Assembly (NCBI GenBank): GCA_034670405.1
Contig: JAXDDX010000046.1
Span: 1,940,001 to 2,004,000 of the forward strand
Origin: Hoplostethus atlanticus
Taxonomy: Eukaryota > Chordata > Actinopteri > Trachichthyiformes > Trachichthyidae
Length of the DNA: 64,000 nt
Direction: 5' to 3'
A program made the translations under genes and the position numbers. Positions 47,601 to 62,600 of the stretch are shown here, piece after piece (position 1 is the stretch's first letter; each line of letters begins with the position of its first letter). Below the pieces are notes generated by a model. It searched no databases, had not been told where the DNA came from, and saw nothing but the letters and a program-made list of their open reading frames with translations.

Positions 47601-49244
47601 GAATCTGGCTCAGAAATGGCTGATGCAGGCCCAGGTTTCGCCTCAGGCCTGGCAGTTCTGCTGGGCCCTGCTCAGCCCAGATAAGGTATGATGTACACAT
47701 CACAGGCATGCACGCAAAGAGGGGAAAAGATTTAGCATGATTTGCATCCAGTATGTCTTCTCCCATAGGTCCCAGAGATCCAGTACTTTGGAGCCAGTGC
47801 GCTCCACACTAAGATCTCTCGCTACTGGTCGGACATCCCCACAGACCAGTACGAGTCTCTGAAGACCCAGCTGTTCTCCCAGATTGCTTGCTTCTCCTCC
47901 AGCTCCAAGATGGTGCTCACTCGGCTGTGTGTGGCCCTGGCCTCGCTGGCGCTCAACACCATGCCAGAGGCCTGGCCCGGTGCGGTGGCCGAAATGGTGC
48001 GGGTATTCCAGGAGGAAGGAGGAGGGGTGGACGGGCGGGCGCGCTGCCTGGCCTTGTTGGAGCTGCTCACTGTCCTGCCTGAGGAGTTCCAGACTAGCCG
48101 CCTGCCGCAGTACCGAAAGGGACAGGTATGGGGCGTCAGAGGTAGTGGGACCCAAGCTGTGTGATGCTACAGACCAGAAATTGTCAGGAATGACGCCGAG
48201 CCGAGCCGTAGTTAAATACAGGACTCATGGGTTTTCATCGGATTAATTTGTTAGTCATTGAGCAGAGGAACATACCAACACATTAACAATAGATCATCTA
48301 AGCCTAGTTATTTCCCCTTCTTCCCTCTAGGTGCGGGGGGCCCTGGGTCGTGAGTGGGGGTCAGTGTGTCCCTTGCTGCAGCAGCTGCTGCGAAGGGCGG
48401 ACAGCCCCGGGGCGGTGAAAGCTCGCGTGCTGCGCTGCCTGTCATCCTGGGTGCTGCTGGATGTGCCCCTAAGTGAGAGCGAAGGCCTGGTGCAGGACTG
48501 CTTCAGCGCCCTGCCCGACCCCGAGCTCTTTGACACTGCAGTAGAGGCAATAGTCAACGCCATCTCACAGCCCGACTCCCAAAGGTTTGTGCTTTTGTGT
48601 ACGCGTGTACGTGTGGACCCAAACAGTTGAAGAAAGCAATAAGGATAAGCTAGCATGAACGCTAAAGAGCCGTCTGTGAGGATGAGAAGAGAACGGGCAA
48701 TAAAAAGATGCTAATAATGATGGTGATGAATGGAAAAATGAGAAGGGGAGGGTGCAGGAGAGAGAGAGAGAAAGGGAAAGAGAGAGACGCATAAGCCAAG
48801 GGCAGGGAACAGACAGTGGCCATTGGAAGGGCATTAGGGGAGGGAGGGAGGAAGGGAGGGAGGGAGGGATTGATACAGGGCGAGTTGACAGCCAGGGGGA
48901 GGAGAGCGGCATTTCTCGGTTGGCTGGCGTTGCCATGGTTACAGAGCCGGGGAGAGATGTCATCATGCCCCGGTTGATTCAGACATGGCAGGCATCCATT
49001 ACCCCTCCCCTAGAGAGAGAAAGACAGAGACTGGGTGGGGATGATGGGGCGATGCCAAGAAAAGATAGGGATACAGAGGGGTGGAAAATATGGGGTGCTA
49101 AGAGAAGGAGGAGGAGGGCAGGGAAAGGTGTGAAAGTGTGAGAGAAGAAAAGAGACTTCATCCTCCATAGCTCTGCACTGCTTCACACGCAGGAAGACAG
49201 TAGGATCTATGAAGTTGCTGCTGACAAGTCAGCTTAAAAAGCGC

Positions 49245-49295
<51 letters not shown>

Positions 49296-49616
49296 TAGGC
49301 AGAGCAGATGGTGGGGAGGAGAATTAATGGTGTTGAGGTTACAGGTAGAACATCCTCAGCCTCAGTAACTGTTGCTGTGTTCCTGGAGGACAGAGTGGTT
49401 TAGTCAGGGATGTGATTCTTCTGTTTTTCTTTGTACACTCATTTTAAAACACCCTTTTCCTTTTTTGTGTTACCGATCACATCATATCGGTGTCGTGTCA
49501 GATCCTCCCAAAAGTCTCGACCCTCTCATTAGTACAGTCAGATGAGACTCACCGGGCCTGTTTTTTTGACAGTGTAACAGTGTGTGTGATTTATGAGGAT
49601 ACATTAGTGTGGCTAT

Positions 49617-49647
<31 letters not shown>

Positions 49648-50279
49648 AAAGGAAATGAATATCAGAAGACATGGTAGAAGGGTTATCTCTGTATTCATCC
49701 TCCTCAGAAAGCCTTTTCTTCCTCCTGTAGATTCTGCTCTCTTTGTCTATTGTATCCTTTTCTTTCTCCCTCTCTACCTTTTTGTTTGTTTTTGCTCTTC
49801 CTCTTCTCTTTCCTTCTCTGTCCCCATCACCGCTAAGCCCCCCCCCGCCTCCCTGTCTCTTGTTCTCTCTCTCTCTCTCTGTCTGTTTAAACACATTACA
49901 GTCAACTCATTTGGGAGGATGCTATTGGTCCAGCTGCATCCTGTTGCCAGGCAACCCATTTCCCCTGTCTCGGAGCGTTGCAGTAATTGCAGTGGGGATC
50001 AGAGCGGTAGAGGGAGGCAGACAGAGAGAGAGAGAGTTGGGAGGGAGGCAGAAAGTGTGTAATAGAAAGGTTAGGAGAAAGGAGGACCATGACTTGGAGA
50101 AGAGAGGAGACTGCAGCAGATGGTCAGAATGTCATCGCTTATGAGAGGGAAACACACATGCAAACCTGTTCTGCCCTTTTAATCACACCACAAAATCCCC
50201 CCTCCCCAAGAGTGCACAACCTGCATCTCCAAAGCACCTTGTTAAAAATAAATGATCTTATGAGTGCAGTCTGCCCCCC

Positions 50280-50317
<38 letters not shown>

Positions 50318-53300
50318 TGAGTGCAATCAGACCTTGCACAGCTCTCATGGAGTTATTCAGACAGTCAAATCCAGAGGATGCAGGCCAAGCACTTGCAGAC
50401 ATGGGTGCAGGCCTATTAGATACAGCCAGACTCATACTCACAGCAGGGTGGAGCTCTCTCCAGAGATGGCTGCGTGGGCTACTGAGTAGGGGATGTGGCT
50501 TCATACTGTAATACAGGACCACAGACATGGCTTGTGTGCTCATAACGGGGCCCAAGGGAAATTGGAATAATAAAAATGCTGTGTAGGGCCACGGAAAGAG
50601 ATGCGTTTAACCTGCAAAACTGAGGGTCCATATTGGAGTCCCTTTTTATCATTTCCATCCATTTTTTTATTTTTGTTTGAATAGTGCTATTCAATATAGC
50701 ATTAAAGCTGCACCCCAAAGAGACTGGGAGTTAAACCACAGCATACAAACGTAGAATGCATAATGGTCTAAAGATTGCTGACAAAAGGGAATATGTATAC
50801 GGGTGTTCAGGTTATATTGTTTTATTATTGCTGGTGAAGCCACACAACCTTGCTGTGTCATTGATGAATATTCCTCTCCCTGGACCTGCGTTCTTATCGA
50901 CAGTCTCATGAAAGATGGAGCGCCACCTGCATCCACACAATCCCCTCGGGGGCTGCGTGGATGCACATATAATATATGTTACATTTATAGCATTCACACA
51001 TGCACATAACGTCCTCCGCGACATTCAGACGCACATGCACGCACGCCCTTCATCTCTAAATGTCACCCCTCATGTCATTAAAGATGACAAGAAGACTGTT
51101 CTTGATGTTGTCACATGAGCAGATGTATGCCTGGGTAGAGTATTGTGTGTGCGTCCATCTGTGCATCCATGCATGTATTAAAGTGCGTGTGTCTGCGCAT
51201 GCATGTGTTTAAGCTGGAGGGGGGGAATTGTAAATGGCTGAGACAGCAGGAAGAGCAGAGCACCAGTGGGATGCAGCTTTGAACAGGAGCCTTGGATAGA
51301 TTTTCCAGTTCCCTGATAGATGTGTGGGTTTTCTGGGGTGGGTGTGCAGGATCAAAGTTGGAGTGACTTGGACTGAGATTTGGTTGAAATAAACACTTGT
51401 CATGAGGATAGGCAATAAATACACAAACCCGGCTGTGAAGTGTGTGAGTCAGCGGTGTATTCACCATAGGAGGCCCCTGTTATTGTTATTTTTCTCCCTT
51501 GTACAGCACTGCATGGGTTGCTAACTCGTGTTCTTTGAAAGGAACTACACTCCTAACTGGGTGTTTTTGTTTGTGTACACGAGTATAGATTTGTGAACAC
51601 CCTGCTGAAGCTGGTTCCCCAAGTGCTGGCCCTCCAGGAACAGCTCAGAGAGGCTGTACAGAGTGGAGACATGGAGACCTGCCATGGAATCTGTCGCATC
51701 GCCGTCACACTGGGAGAGAACCACTCCAGGTCTGTGTGGTTTACCGGTCACTCTCCATATAAAATGCTGTCCATATCCTCGCCCCCGTAGGGTCTGAAAG
51801 ACCTTGTTTACCTGTGTATTTACTGTACTTGGCAAATCTCACTTTCTCTGTCACCTCCACTTACGTATCTCTCTTGTCTATCCCTCTCTCTCCCCCTGTC
51901 TCCCTCCCATCTTTCTCTAGGACTCTGTTGGAGCAGGTGGAGCACTGGCAGGGCTTCCTGGCTTTAGTCAACATGATCATGTTTTGTACGGGCATCCCTG
52001 GCCACTATCCAGTCAACGAGACCACCAGCTCTCTCACACTCACCTTCTGGTACACACTACAAGTATGTACCCTGCACGTCAATAGATGCACATAGGCCAT
52101 CTGTGTACTTACAGCTTGTAGCGAACTGGCTACTGTTGCTACCAGTCTGTCTCTACCATTGCCAACAGGACAAAGTTATTCATTCTAGCATTATACAGTT
52201 TGTTGACATTGAAGACTGTCAAATATGCTATAAGTGTAGATACAGGGTAGTGTAGATGAGAATAGCTCTGATCAGTGTTGAGAGTGGGTGTGGTCCTGGG
52301 ATGCCAGACCTCACTGTTGGCATCCACCTTCCGTCATGAGTTGCCCAGTTGATAACCCTAATTACCTACCTGGTCTCCCCCACCCCATTTTCCGTTAACA
52401 TCCAAGCTAGGTTGGATGTTAGCTGGTTGGTTGCTCACCCAAACAGCACAAAGGATAGGTACATCAGATCCTGTGTATGGGTAATTATAGTCGACATGGT
52501 GAACATCGTGATAGGTTAAGCTAAAAATACTTGGATTTGGTTCACTGCAGGTCTAAATGTATATTTTAGTTGGATGGGAAATCTATGAGCAGGGGATGAT
52601 TTTGTACCTCGCTGGCATGTTTTCTCCACTTCACCACACTATTCACTATAAGCTAGAGCATTTGCTTTTAGTCTGAACTGCATTAGTAATCTTTATGTTG
52701 TGGACCCTAAACTATTTTGTCTCTTTATCCATTCCCCCGTCTTCAGGATGAAATCATGTCGTTTGAGTCGGACAGGCAGGCAGTGTATCTGCAGGTCTAC
52801 AGACCGGTGTATTTCCAGCTGGTGGACGTTCTGCTGCACAAAGCCCAGTTCCCCTCCGACCAGGAGTACGCATCTTGGTCCTCAGACGAGAAAGAGCAGT
52901 TCAGGATCTACAGGTGTGTTGTGTGTGTGCATGCATTGCAGAGTCTATTTCTGTGTATATGTTTGCAGTGCACTATTGTGTGTTTCAATGTTGAGTGTTT
53001 CAGAAATTACTTGCTGACAGGTTGATTGGTCAGCAAATGAGTGTGTTTTTCTCTAATACACTCACCGAACTGGCAGCTGAGATGGCAGAATCTACTCTCT
53101 GGCTGCAAGGCCCCGTGAGAGACAGAAAAGCATTTGTTTACTTGTGTGTAAAATGGAAAGGATTTAAGTCGATGAGATAGATGAACAGATATTCCCAAAT
53201 CTAAAATGTGCGTGTTTGCATGTCCGTCCTTCAGGGTGGATATCTCAGACACACTCATGTATGTGTACGAGATGCTGGGAGCAGAGCTGCTTAGTAACCT

Positions 53301-53361
53301 GTATGATAAACTAGGAAGACAGTTGACTAACACAGAACAGCCCACATCATGGCAGGTAGGT

Positions 53362-53431
<70 letters not shown>

Positions 53432-55536
53432 CATACTCCAACACAGAACACCGGTGATAACAAGCAAAGAGACAAATGTCAAATGTCACTATGTTTCTTA
53501 CAGTGTTGCATGGAGCACCAGTACTGAAAAGTATTGTGGTACCAGATGTTAGAAATTGTTCTTTGCTATAGTTAATCCATGACTGGTACTGGTTTGTAGT
53601 GTTTCATGTCTTTATACTGTTGTTAGCTTGCATAAAATGTATGCTTATAAAAACCTTTTTCAAATGCACAACAGAATGACACATTTTTGGTAAAAATGTA
53701 TTGATTTGATCTGTGTTTAACTGAAACTCTAGTTTCATTCCCCACTCTACAATATCTGCTGTGGTATTATTTTAGATATCTAAACCATGATACTTGGGGT
53801 GGACCAGTACCAAATCAAATGTTTGATATTGTTACAACACTAGTGTCTTACTTACTCATACTTACACACACACACGATCTGTATTCTCCCCCTCCAGCAC
53901 ACAGAAGCATTGCTGTATGGCTTCCAGTCCATAGCGGAGACAATAGATGTGAATTACTCTGACGTCATCCCGGGCCTGATAGGACTCATCCCCAGAATCA
54001 ACATCAACAACGTCCAACTGGCAGACACCGTCATGTTTACTATAGGTGATACACTAACATACACGTTTCAAGTTTAAAATGTATGGAGCGCACTCGGACA
54101 GGTCAGGCGCTAGCGATGTGACACACTGTAGAGATGGGTCTTGAGTCATAGCATAAAAATAGAGACCGTTTCAGCTTCGCCTCTTGTGGCTCGACAAGCT
54201 GTTCCAAAGTATAGGAGCCTGAAGGGCCTGCCACTTGCTGACCTTTTCAAGATGGTGGGAGCAGTTAAAAGTCTGGCCTTGCTGGAGTGTAGGACATGGG
54301 CAGGACTTAATAAATCAGCCAAACAAGCTGGAGCTAGTCCGTGTAATGCCTTGTAGGCAAGTCATAGGACTTTAAAATCTACCCAGTAATTCCCTTGGAA
54401 GCCAATGTAGAGAAGCTGGGACAGGAGTGATATGCTGTAACCGGCTAGTTAACCTGGATAAGCTGTAGAGTACTGAGTGAGGAATAAGGATAGGAAGGAG
54501 ATGGAAAAGGCAGCTTTGGATTTTTCTGATACAGGTGCTTAGGGAGAGGTCAGAAATAACTCCTCGACCTGTAAATAAAGACCCTCAGTTTTTACAAACT
54601 CATCATGATGTCTGTTGACTTCTTTTCACCTGTGGTTACAACAAAGCACAGCAACAGTTTCACATTTAGTGTATGATCTGTTTTAATCCCTCGCCAGGTG
54701 CTCTAGCAGAATGGCTGGCAGATCACCCAGTGATGCTGAGTAGCGTCCTGCCCTTGGTGCTGCAGGCCTTGGGGAACCCAGACCTCTCTGTTTCCTCTGT
54801 CTCCACACTCAAGAAAATCTGCAGGGAGTGCAAATATGACTTGCCGCCCTACGCAACCAACATAGTAGCCGTCTCTCAGGTATGTGTGCATTTATCAACC
54901 TGTCTTACACATACTACCACCCAGTTAATCTAACATCACAGCCAGTGATCATCGGTTTAAGTGATATGATTCATGTTTAAAAGGCTAAGGAGTTGGCAAG
55001 TCTTGCTTCCTAGAAATAATATTCACTCTTTGAAGTCACTTCATATGTGTTATTTTTGGAGTGAGCTTTCATGGCTAAATTGAGTAAGTTTTGATATGTA
55101 TCCTCAAAAAATCTATAACAATCTCTCTCTCTGTTTGTTCTCTCATTTCTCAAGGAGGTGCTTATAAAGCAGATCCACAAGGTGAGCGCCTGTCCTCTCT
55201 CTCTCTGTTTGGGCAGTAAGCTCAAACGAGACAGGGCTATGTCAATTTAAATTAAGGTGTTTTTAGTTTGTGGTCTACGGATGGCACGGTGTGTGATGTG
55301 AGAAATATGTTTGTGTAGTCTGGATAGTCTTTGTTGATGACTTTGGCACTGAAGCTAAATCTCTGATCCTCTTCTTGCAGACAAGTCAGTGTATGTGGCT
55401 GATGCAGGCTCTAGGTTTTCTGCTCTCTGCTCTCCCAGTGGAAGACATCCTAAGAAACCTCCACTCCCTCATCACCCCCTATATACAGCAACTGGAGAAG
55501 CTAGCAGATGAAACGGTATGTTTGCAGACCGACATG

Positions 55537-55583
<47 letters not shown>

Positions 55584-56426
55584 CAAGCACAGTTGGACTA
55601 TGGCCATAAGAGCAGGCCTTGTGTCTGTGTGGAGTCACTGCAATGGAACATTTCTCTGCGGGACCAGATTGGACTTGACCCTGCACTATGGGATAGGGAT
55701 TCACAGGGCAGGAGCAAAAACACACACATTTTCTCATATATCCACACACACCAGCGAGAAGATGCATGCACAACATGTATTCAGAAAATGAAGAGTTGCC
55801 TATACAAATATAGGCCATGCATGCACCGTCATATACAGTAAATTACATACCCTGTTAAAATGTCAGGTCTAATGAAGCCTGGGTGCAGAGACCTTCACAC
55901 TGGGCGCTACAAATACGGAGCTGACATTATCTAAAAATACAGCGCTTAATATGGAGCTGACATTATCTACGTGGAACGAAGGGGACTTTCTCTCTTGATC
56001 CATTGTTCTACCGTCAGCAAAGACCTCTGCTGGGGTGAATAGAGATGTCAGTTTAGATGAAGCTTTTCATCTCTCTCGCGCTCTCTCTTACCCCTCCGTA
56101 TCTCATCTTTCCTTCCTGACTTCCTCCCTTTCTTCCTTTTTATTGTTTTCCGTCTAGCTTTTTGATGTACAGCCATTACATCAGACTAGGGAATCAGGCG
56201 CTGCGTCTGGAGCCTGACAAATAGTGGCACCTAGTGGAGAGACCACTCTTAATAAGCAGAATAAACGACCGTAGATGATGTTCAGCACGTCATGTAGTTA
56301 TCAGGTTGTATATGATCTATGACAATTTCATCTTTAAAGCACCTTTAAAACAGTAATATGATAGTAACGCCAGTAGTGGAAGGCCTGTGCAGTTTTATTA
56401 AGGAGTGAATGTGTACAACAAAAATA

Positions 56427-56460
<34 letters not shown>

Positions 56461-56608
56461 GGATATGTTTTTAGATATCGAGATAGACATGTAGTAGCTA
56501 TTAGAGGGCGAGGCAGACATCTTGTCTTTTGTCCCGGTGTCATCACCTTGGAGACGGAGCAGTGATTAAACTACTAATGAAGCCTTAATTACCAATGTTA
56601 CCTTGGGG

Positions 56609-56666
<58 letters not shown>

Positions 56667-59600
56667 ATTATGAGAAGGAGCCATTGTCTTTCTGTCACAT
56701 TGATCTGCTCCTTGACTCTTTCATTCTTTTGATCTGTTATAAATTGTTGTCGACTTAGAATAAAATTGTGTTGGTCTTTGCTTGGAAGGTATTTTTTGTT
56801 CTCAAATAGTTAAACAATTAGACAGACAAAGACAGACATTTTTCCAGGCAGACACTAATGCACTAAATGAACCAGTGGAGATTGGGTTGTAGGAAATGAT
56901 GCTTTCAATTGAATTCATTAGTAAATAGCCTTTCCTTCATCTAAGTAGTCATTAGTAAATAACCTTCCCTTTATCTCTTTATTTCATTCTGTTTTTCCTC
57001 CCTTCAGCCCAATCCCTCAAATAAGCTAGCGATCATCCACATCTTGGGGCTGCTGTCGAATCTCTTCACTACGCTCGACATCAGCAAGCAGGACGATGAG
57101 TCAGGGGAGGGCTCAGCACCACCTGTCAAAACAGCCCCACCCCCACCTGGACCAAACCCGGTCAGTTAACAGGCACCGCCACCATCATCATCAGCCAGCA
57201 TTGTTGCTAATAGGCTACCCATGTATAAATGCAGTATTGTGAAGCTATTCTAAAGGTGTGCGTGTGCGTGTGCGTGTGTGTGTGTGCGTGTGTGTGTGTG
57301 TGCGTGTGCGTGCGTGCGTGCGTGCACACCCATGCTTCAGGTGGTGGTGGTTTTGCAGCAAGTGTTTGCTCTCATACAGACTGTACTCAGCAAGTGGCTC
57401 AACGACTCGCAAGTTGTAGAGGTGAGTCTTCAACATGTCCTGATTCAGGATCTACTTTATAAACTAGTCCACTTAACCAGATGGCATTTCAACATTACTG
57501 ATCTGACGTTGCCCCTCAGGCGGTGTGCGCCATCTTTGAGAAGTCCGTGAAGACTCTGCTCCATGACTTTGCTCCCATGGTGTCTCAGCTGAGTGAGATG
57601 CTAGGGCAGATGTACAGTACAATACCCCAGGCCTCAGCCCTGGACCTCACACGACAGGTACACACTCATACACACACACACTACTTGAATGCCATATGTT
57701 TACTTGCAAGGAGATTTTACAGCCATTTTAAAAGCCTTGTAAACTTTGCACTGACTAGGAGAGGTGGTACAAATTGGTATAATATAATATCACTCCCCCA
57801 CAGTATTGCATTGATGTGTTGGCTCTTGAGCATCGTTTTGTACATTTCAAGGCCATTTTATGAACCCATTTCCCGTAATTTTTGATTCATGTCATAAGTG
57901 ATATACTAATCAAAGTAAAGAAAAAACATAGTTTCAATATTGCAGCTAGGGATGCAGCGATTAACCGATTTTACTATTAACCGCGATTTAAAACGTCACG
58001 GTTATATAACCGTAGAGGCTCAGCAACACCGAGTGTATAAAATAAAAAAAAACACTGAGTGTTTCTGTTCTCAGAAAAAAGGGGCATTAAGGGTAAATTA
58101 CTGCCGGCGCAACCTGCAGCCGCTGCAGCCGGAACGAAAGGCTCTCAGCGAAACTCCCCCGAATAAATAAAGGTTAAAAAAAAGGGACCGGAACGAAGTT
58201 AACGTTACACCAGTGGTGCGCGCGCCAGCTTAAAATGCCGTGCGGAAGCCAAGCGACGCTGTTGACAGTCAGAGAGAGCGAGAGAGAAACGCGAGACAGA
58301 GAGAGATAGCGTTAGTCTGTGTAACGTTATCAGCTCAGTTAAGTGAAACAAATAAAACAGACAGGAATTTAGACCGTACCTGTATATCTGTGTGGGTGTC
58401 ACGAGAGCGACATTGTGTTCGAGGGGGGGCTACGTCCGTCCATGCTCGCTACATTGCCAAACAATGGCAGAGGGACCAAGCGATTTGTATCCACCAAAAA
58501 AACGGCTGAAGTCATCAGTGTGGGAGTATTTCGGCTACACAAAGGACGACCAAAAACATGCCGAAAAAAAGTCGCAGCTAAAGGGTCCAACACCTCCAGT
58601 TTACTTCAACATCTTTGCGATCACCAGGCAGCTGAACTGAAAATACTATTTTGTAATATAGTTGATCAGAAGAGCCTTGCAGACAGAGGTCCTGCAGCCT
58701 TTGACTCGGTTTTGTTCAAAAGGGAAATACTGACATGGATGTTTAAAGATGTAGCTTATATTTAATTCCAAAGAGACATACTTTTTGTTTATTTTTATTA
58801 TTTTGTATGTATTATTTGGCTACTGTATTATTTGTGTTTTGAAAGGCAGCAACTGTTAAAAAAAAAAGCCAACAAAGAAATTTTGTGGGGAAAATACAAT
58901 AAAACCTCTAATTTATGAATGCTCATGTGATTTTATACATCCATAGTGTTGTGGAATAAATTTACACGTAATAACCGTGAAACCGTGGTTTTTCCTCAGA
59001 CTATAATCGTACCATCAAAATCTATAATCGTTGCATCCCTAATTGCAGCATCTAATCGAAATACAGAACCCCCACTGTTTTGGGTTATAGGCGCTCATGA
59101 CAGTGTACTGATAGCGATAGTGTCTTATTATCAGTCTTGATGTTTCAGATGGTGCATATCTTTGCCAGTGAGACAGACCACTTCCCACCCATCAAGGCTC
59201 TGTTTGAGCTGGTTACCTCGGTAACGCTCTCCATCTTCCAGCAAGGTAGGGGGTCCAGCAGGGGAGAGGCTGTGAATACTGCTGAAATGTGTCTCTTTGA
59301 GTTATTGGTAGCTCTGTGTTATTTGTTTTTTTGGTTCATATTTATTTTCCGTGGGTCGAGATCCTATTTCGGTGTAGCAGAGGGAAAGTGGAGAATGTGA
59401 ACAAATTCTATAGATTTGTTTCATATTTGCTGTATATTGAGTATGATGGCAAATACTCCCGTTTCCTTTTGAGGTTGCTCAGGTAGACTGATGTATTACT
59501 GCATTTCTATATCACAAAGCAGGGATACTAAAATAGCTCAGCCCGGGGGCCACGTTTGGAAAATGACAAAGGGTCAGATGCTATCTGACACTGTTTTCAC

Positions 59601-62600
59601 AGCCAACCTTTAACCGTTTGCAGTTATTTCTCATTAATGTGAAACGACAAAGCATGCTGGTCTAAGGTGGCTTGATGTGTCAAAGTAAGGGACGTTTTAA
59701 ATGGTCATTTGATCAATGTAGATAAACAACAAGTTACAACATTTTCTGTATTGATCGGCCTAGTCTCTAGTCTCTGAGGTTTATGTCTCTAGTCTCTAGT
59801 CTCTGAGGCTTAGTCACAAAGTTGTTTTTTTACAAAGTTGTGGATGAAATAATTGTTTAAAAATTTGGACCACAAGAAAATGCATTTCATATTGTAAAGT
59901 TTCCAGGGGCCAATCAGAAGTTTCCTCATGGGCCGCAAGTGGCCCCCGGGCCAGACTTTGGTTTTTACTGTATAACCTGGACATCAAGCAAAAAATATTA
60001 TATTCACAAAAGTCTGTCTTAGGGAACTTGTACCAGTTCTGTCTTCCCCCATCCCCCACCCAACTTCTTTTTTATTTTATTTTTTTTTTGGTTGTCCCCT
60101 TCTTTCCCTCCTCGTTTCCTGCTTTGACTGGTAATGGCTGCCTGTCCTCCTGCCTCTTAACTCTTTCTTTTCTGAGCAGGTGCCCTTTAACATACAGTAG
60201 CACTGTGACCACTAGCTTATTCAGTTGGCTTCCACATAGCACAGCCAGAGAGGCCAGCTCAAGATGGCTACAGCTGCTGCTGGGCTGGGACGAGAGTTGG
60301 TCGCTCCGTTACAGCCCTCTGAATAAGCCCTGTATTCTCTTGAGGGTTTTGTGTGTGGATGAGCGCTCGAGGGAGTATTGAACAGGAATCTTGTTTGGAG
60401 TCTGGGAACAGGTGAAGCTGGGCACACACTACCAGAGTTTAAATTTGATATGCAATTTGCTGTTGGAGCCCTTCCAACATAAAGTTTAGCCCATCAGAGA
60501 AAATCAGGCATGTTTGGAAATGTATACTTGTCAAAGCGGAAAACACTGGCTAGAAAAGCCTAGTGGTTTCTATCAGGATTGGATGTTTTTAATGTGCCTT
60601 CCTCGCAGTCTATTTTATAGTCTTGTAGTCTGTGTCCAGCATAAGGGAGGGTGTGATCTCAGAACCTACCATACTGATCTTTGAGCAGGATTTCATACGG
60701 ATGGCTATGGGTTCGCCCTTTATGGGAAGGGGATCTTATTGACCACTTCTGAATTGACCCTTGCCTGTAACCCCTTCTCCTGAGGCACACACACTTACAT
60801 CGTAGAGGAAACGCCGGGGGGGGTTGTTAGCTGATCAGAGGGGCAGCCCCGGTGGTGCCTTGGGGTAATGGGTCAGAGGGTTAATTTGGGTTTGGTGCCC
60901 CCTTTTTCTCCAAAATGTCACAGTAACAGAGGTGCCTCCTGGGTTCCCACTCCAAACCCACTTTTGTTTTTTTAGGTTTGTTCTTTTTCTCTCGTTACTT
61001 CTTTCTTTTCTTCCTCTCCAAACGGACCCATGTCTTCGTCTTCTGCCTGTTTTTTGTTTCTCTGTTTTTCTGAGACTCTGCCAAAGCTTCATATGCCTCC
61101 CCCCTTTCTCCCCTTTGTTCCTTACTCACGTGTGAATTATTTCAATGAAATATTTTAAGTTCTCTTTTATTTCCACATGACTGTTGAATCTATTCAGTTG
61201 CTGTTTGTATATTATTCTTATTCTCTTATGATTTCTTAAGTTTCATCTTTATTATATTTTAGGACCCAGGGATCATCCTGATATTGTTGATTCATTTATG
61301 CAACTCCAAGCTCAGGTGTGTTTTTTGTTTCTTATTTCATTCACTTTGGGTTTCTCTCTCTCTCTCTCTAATCTCTCTAATTTCTCTCTCTCTTTTTCTC
61401 CCTCTCTTTCTGTCCTTTGTTACGGGGTCCTAGAGTGACCCATCACATAGGCAAGGCAGTGGAATGAAACATTAGGGGAAAGTTTGAACAAGAGACTTGG
61501 GTCTCTCTTCAAATGCTTTTGAGTCTAACAGTCACCTTGCCAAGCACAAGCTGTGTGTTAGTTTTACATTTTACCTACAGACATATATAGATAGCACATT
61601 GTTTATCTTGTATGTTAACTATAATATACTAATATACTCACACTCATTCACTAGTCAATCAATCAACTGATTAGAGTAAAGGCTAACCGGGTCCTAGTGG
61701 GATCTGAAGTAAATTGCTACTGAAACTGAAAAAAGAGTGCATAGATTCAAGTTATCGATGGGCATTTTCAAATATTTTCACAGATAATGCTCCTACATTC
61801 TCCTAAATCTCTCCCTTGTGCTCATAAACTCAATATTTCGGCACATTTGCTTCTTGGAAAAATGTCAACATAGAGCAGTAGATGAATTGCTTTAGTTGCT
61901 GGGGAGCTCCTGGGTAGGTTGTGTAGCGGTCATCAGTAGGAGGTCAACGCTGTGGTTGGTTGGTGGTCCAGGTGACTGGTTAGCCTCGGAGCCCAGTCCT
62001 CTTCTGAAGTCATTCCAGCCCCGAGCCAATCAAAGCCCAAATTAATTAATATTAACTAATATTAATCAATTCAGACGAATTGGCTGATGGCTCTTATGTT
62101 TGATATTTTTGTCTCCCTTCTTCATCCTTCCTTTGTTTTCTATCTTTGGATAGATCTGACCTTCATCTCTCTCCCTCTCCCTCTCTCCCTCTCTCCTCTC
62201 CTCCATCCTGAATGAGTTCATTATTATGAGATGAGTTGTATTTCTCTTTATCTGCACATGTTGATTACTTACAGACTTCTGTTGCATATTCAATCCAGTC
62301 AACCAAAAACAAGGAAAGTAATGTTTCAAATAAAATTGATTGAAGAAACAAGGCCAAAACCATCACTGCCTTTAGTTTGACTTAAGTTTCCAATGATTTT
62401 GAATGTTTGATTTTTTGCAGTTTGTTTGTTATACCTGCTGAGTTCTGCATTGGAGGGTCTCTGTATGAGTTTGGATATAGTTTTTCCTAGACAGATGGAG
62501 AGAGTAGTGTAGCCTGGTAGGCAGATCTGTTCTCAGTCTTCTGTTGCTGTCAGATCTGGCTACCAGGCTTAGCGGGTATTTTGGAGAACAGTATTTTGAA

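Noticed and set aside
49613-50144. Several 90-146-codon open frames on both strands in ipo13 intron 4
   Set aside because: Biased to Ser/Leu/Phe or Arg/Glu because of TC- and GA-rich DNA; no splice-compatible chain or family resemblance.
58415-58765. BED-finger protein as a domesticated ZBED host gene
   Set aside because: It lies between transposon ends with matching 8-bp duplications, and the finger is split by a frameshift.
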